DNA of 64,000 nucleotides from Actinopolymorpha rutila (lineage in GTDB: Bacteria > Actinomycetota > Actinomycetes > Propionibacteriales > Actinopolymorphaceae): the NCBI RefSeq assembly GCF_013407855.1, contig NZ_JACBZH010000001.1, forward strand, positions 2,356,001-2,420,000. Reading direction: 5' to 3'. Below are positions 62,216 to 64,000 of this stretch, piece by piece. The position numbers and the translations under genes are program-made. Under the pieces are notes generated by a model that saw only the letters and a list, made by a program, of their open reading frames with translations, had not been told where the DNA came from and ran no database searches. Within the stretch, counting starts at the first letter, position 1; every line of letters begins with the position of its first letter.

Positions 62216-62848
62216 CTAGCCGGGGTAGCTCGCGACGGACGGCGGCCGGCGCCGGCCGTCGCTGAGCAGGCCGGCGGTGAGGACGCCGCCGATGGCGCCG
62301 AACAGATGCCCCTGCCAGGAGATGCCGGCCTGGGGGAGCAGTCCGCTCAGCAACGCACCGCCCCACACCAGGATGACCACCAGGCCGATCAGGAGCTGCC
62401 CGAGGCTGCGGCTGAAGATGCCGCGGGCGACGAGGTACGACGCATAGCCGAACACCACACCGCTCGCGCCGATCGTCACCGATCCCGGCGGTGACGTCAG
62501 CCAGGTGCCGAGGCCGCTGACGAGCGCGATCAGTCCCGTGACCAGCAGGAGGCGGGCCGCGCCGGCGACCGCGATGATCGCGCCCAGCATCAGCAGCGGG
62601 ATGGTGTTGGAGATCAGGTGGCCGAAGCCCGCGTGCAGGAACGGTGCGAACGCGATGCCGAGCAGCCCCTCGGTCTCGCGCGCCTGGATGCCGTAGCCGT
62701 CCAGGTGATGGCCGAGCAGCATGTCGGCGATCTCGCTCACCCACATCAGGCCGATCAGGCCGATGAGCGCCTTCAGACCCGTGACGCCGGGGTCGGGTGC
62801 CCGACCGGATCCGCGTCGGTCGGACCACCGGGAGGTCTCGAAGGCCAT
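62216..62848 (-). CDS. Rhomboid-family intramembrane serine protease
   Basis: 210 residues, about six membrane helices. Rhomboid hallmarks are all present: HxxxxHxxxN in LHAGFGHLISN (His72, His77, Asn81), the nucleophile Ser129 in GASGVVFGY and catalytic His181 in GHLFGAIGG. It should therefore be an active protease cutting transmembrane substrates. The N-terminal 22 residues are a charged cytoplasmic segment. ATG 62848. It diverges from the GIDE-domain gene; substrates are unknown. Confidence 0.9.
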   Translation of the reverse strand: MAFETSRWSDRRGSGRAPDPGVTGLKALIGLIGLMWVSEIADMLLGHHLDGYGIQARETEGLLGIAFAPFLHAGFGHLISNTIPLLMLGAIIAVAGAARLLLVTGLIALVSGLGTWLTSPPGSVTIGASGVVFGYASYLVARGIFSRSLGQLLIGLVVILVWGGALLSGLLPQAGISWQGHLFGAIGGVLTAGLLSDGRRRPPSVASYPG

Positions 62849-63132
62849 GTCCCCACCCTGCCTGATCGGTGCAAGGGCGCGGGTGGACGCCCTCGATTCT
62901 CAGCAGCTTCTCATGCCAGCAGCTCGCACGCCTGCAGGCGAGCCCGCTGTGCCCGGTACCCAGCGTCTGGGTGAGCCCGCGGGGTAGTGGCATCCGTGGT
63001 TCTTCGTCGGACGAGTCCGTGCTCCGTCAGGGGATTTCTCGTCGCCTCGCAGCGTCCGGCCAGTACTCCCGGGCCCGTGTGGACATTAGGATCATCCGGG
63101 TATTTCTCTAACGAACCGGGGGGGCCAGTCGA

Positions 63133-63900
63133 ATGATCGTCGTGGGCGTCATCGTCCTGGTCGTCGGGGCTGTGTGCGCGTACTTCGCGCGGTGCGCGCG
63201 TGCCAGGCAGCACGCCATGATCACCACCGAAACCCTGAGCGCGCAGGAACTCGGTGTCCTGCAGCAGGCCGCCGCGCAGGCCGCCGGGCCGGGTGCCTTC
63301 CGCTACCGGGTCGAGGTGACCGGCCGCCTGTGCGCCGGTGGGGCCGGGCCGCTGAAGTCCGAGCTCGCGAAGGTCGACTGCGTGTGGCACCGGCACGTGG
63401 TGACGCGGAAGTACTCGGAGACCCGGCGCGACAGCAAAGGGGGCACCCGGCGGGTCAGCCGTACCGAGGTCATGTCCGAACACGCCTCCGACCAGCCCTT
63501 CCTCGTACAGGACGTGACCGGCGTGGTGACCGTCTACCCGGGCTCGGTCGACGTCGACGGCGCACAGAAGGTGCTCGACCGGTTCGAGCGGGACCCCGGC
63601 GAGGGCCCGACCACGATCCAGCTCGGGAAGTTCCGCATGAGCATCCCGAGCGATGACTCGGGCACCGAGGGATATCAGTACGAGGAGTGGGTCCTGCGTC
63701 CCGGCCGCCAGGTCTACGTTCTCGGCGAGGCGAGCGACGGGAGCGGCGAACTCGCCCTCATCCGGCCCTCGATCGTCAGCACGCGGACCGAGGCCGAGCT
63801 GCTCACCAGGTCACGTTCCCGGCAACGGACGTTCACGATCGCGGCCGTGGTCGCGGCGGCAGTCGGCGTCGCCTCGGCAGTGGTCGGCATGTTCCAGTAA
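63133..63900 (+). CDS. GIDE-domain membrane protein
   Basis: 255 residues. An N-terminal membrane helix (1-20) and a C-terminal one (about 233-253) flank a domain resembling GIDE (the domain of the mitochondrial E3 ligase MULAN/GIDE, also widespread in bacteria and archaea). Seen: FRYRVEVTGRLCAGGAGPLKSEL, CVWHRHVVTRKYSETRRDSKGG (excerpts), FLVQDVTGVVTVYP, YEEWVLRPGRQVYVLGEA and LIRPSIVSTRTEAELL. No RING domain is present. Bacterial members are uncharacterised and perhaps act at the envelope. ATG 63133; a TAGGAT -10-like motif lies at 63087. Confidence 0.78.
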   Translation: MIVVGVIVLVVGAVCAYFARCARARQHAMITTETLSAQELGVLQQAAAQAAGPGAFRYRVEVTGRLCAGGAGPLKSELAKVDCVWHRHVVTRKYSETRRDSKGGTRRVSRTEVMSEHASDQPFLVQDVTGVVTVYPGSVDVDGAQKVLDRFERDPGEGPTTIQLGKFRMSIPSDDSGTEGYQYEEWVLRPGRQVYVLGEASDGSGELALIRPSIVSTRTEAELLTRSRSRQRTFTIAAVVAAAVGVASAVVGMFQ

Positions 63901-63905
63901 CCGGG

Positions 63906-63935
63906 CCGGGCCACGGTGAGCTCACCATGGCCCGG
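63906..63935. terminator. Terminator-like inverted repeat after the GIDE gene
   Basis: CCGGGCCACGGTGAG and CTCACCATGGCCCGG pair over 15 positions with one mismatch; GAGCTC is at the centre. It begins 5 nt after the stop. Confidence 0.55.
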
Positions 63936-63947
63936 CCGACCGACGGT

Positions 63948-64000
63948 TCACATGATCGGCGTACGGGCGACCCCGCCGGTGTACGGCGGGAGCGGAGCGA
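63948..64000 (-). CDS. Possible C-terminus of a gene entering from the right edge
   Basis: Reading from the edge, 16 open codons end in APLPPYTGGVARTPIM and TGA at 63948-63950, just beyond the hairpin that would separate convergent genes. Too short to identify; offered on position and open frame only. Confidence 0.3.
   Translation of the reverse strand, partial: APLPPYTGGVARTPIM

Overview
This 64-kb window is an ordinary high-GC actinobacterial chromosome segment. The evidence is the uniformly GC-rich coding sequence, frequent GTG starts, ATGA/GTGA stop-start overlaps, and the linked actinobacterial housekeeping block DUF3046-recA-recX-rny-gluABCD-miaB-(extradiol-like)-miaA-dapF-hflX. Gene content resembles Propionibacteriales (Kribbella/Nocardioides/Actinopolymorpha-like); that placement is inference. 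I see no tRNA, rRNA, IS element, phage, CRISPR array or origin.

Layout. 1-3.7 kb: glycerol catabolism, with glpF-glpK (minus; glpK runs off the left edge) divergent from glpD. 3.7-8.7 kb: the giant helicase Lhr. 8.9-10.9 kb: a SigE-family sigma factor coupled to a membrane-anchored Asp-box propeller protein. 11-28 kb: a cell-wall glycopolymer locus. It holds rmlA-rmlB-rmlD, a SAM methyltransferase, an inserted MmyB-type regulator / SnoaL pair, rmlC, a fused CDP-ribitol synthase (TarI-TarJ in one chain), two membrane-anchored TagF/TarL-type polymerases and two look-alike GT2 transferases. 28-33.4 kb: DUF3046, recA (SOS box), recX, an Eis-type acetyltransferase and RNase Y. 33.5-37 kb: gluABCD glutamate ABC transporter. 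37.3-38.9 kb: miaB. 38.9-52.7 kb: an accessory carbohydrate region with a Gfo/Idh oxidoreductase plus six-hairpin glycosidase, a flippase-like protein / PIG-L deacetylase / GT4 group, a LacI regulator, a GH38 alpha-mannosidase, and a GntR regulator with an FMN alpha-hydroxyacid oxidase. 52.9-62.1 kb: a small membrane protein, an extradiol-like protein, miaA, gamma-glutamyltransferase, dapF, a possible 54-aa protein, a ManD-like enolase-superfamily dehydratase and hflX. 62.2-64 kb: a rhomboid protease, a GIDE-domain protein and the possible tail of another gene.

How it works together. The 11-28 kb locus reads as a pathway for a rhamnose-containing poly(ribitol phosphate)-type wall polymer: dTDP-rhamnose supply, CDP-ribitol supply, polymerisation and decoration. 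Its oddest point is that the two tandem TagF-like polymerase genes share one reading frame. Only one TGA and a 38-codon stop-free, Pro/Ala/Asp/Arg-rich spacer built on a 15-bp repeat separate them. The accessory sugar genes carry good operator palindromes (LacI-type at 42401 and 47508, GntR-type at 50747). Several genes without a ribosome binding site have a TANNNT-like -10 element 6-9 nt before the start codon, suggesting leaderless mRNAs; this includes the unrecognised 54-aa gene.
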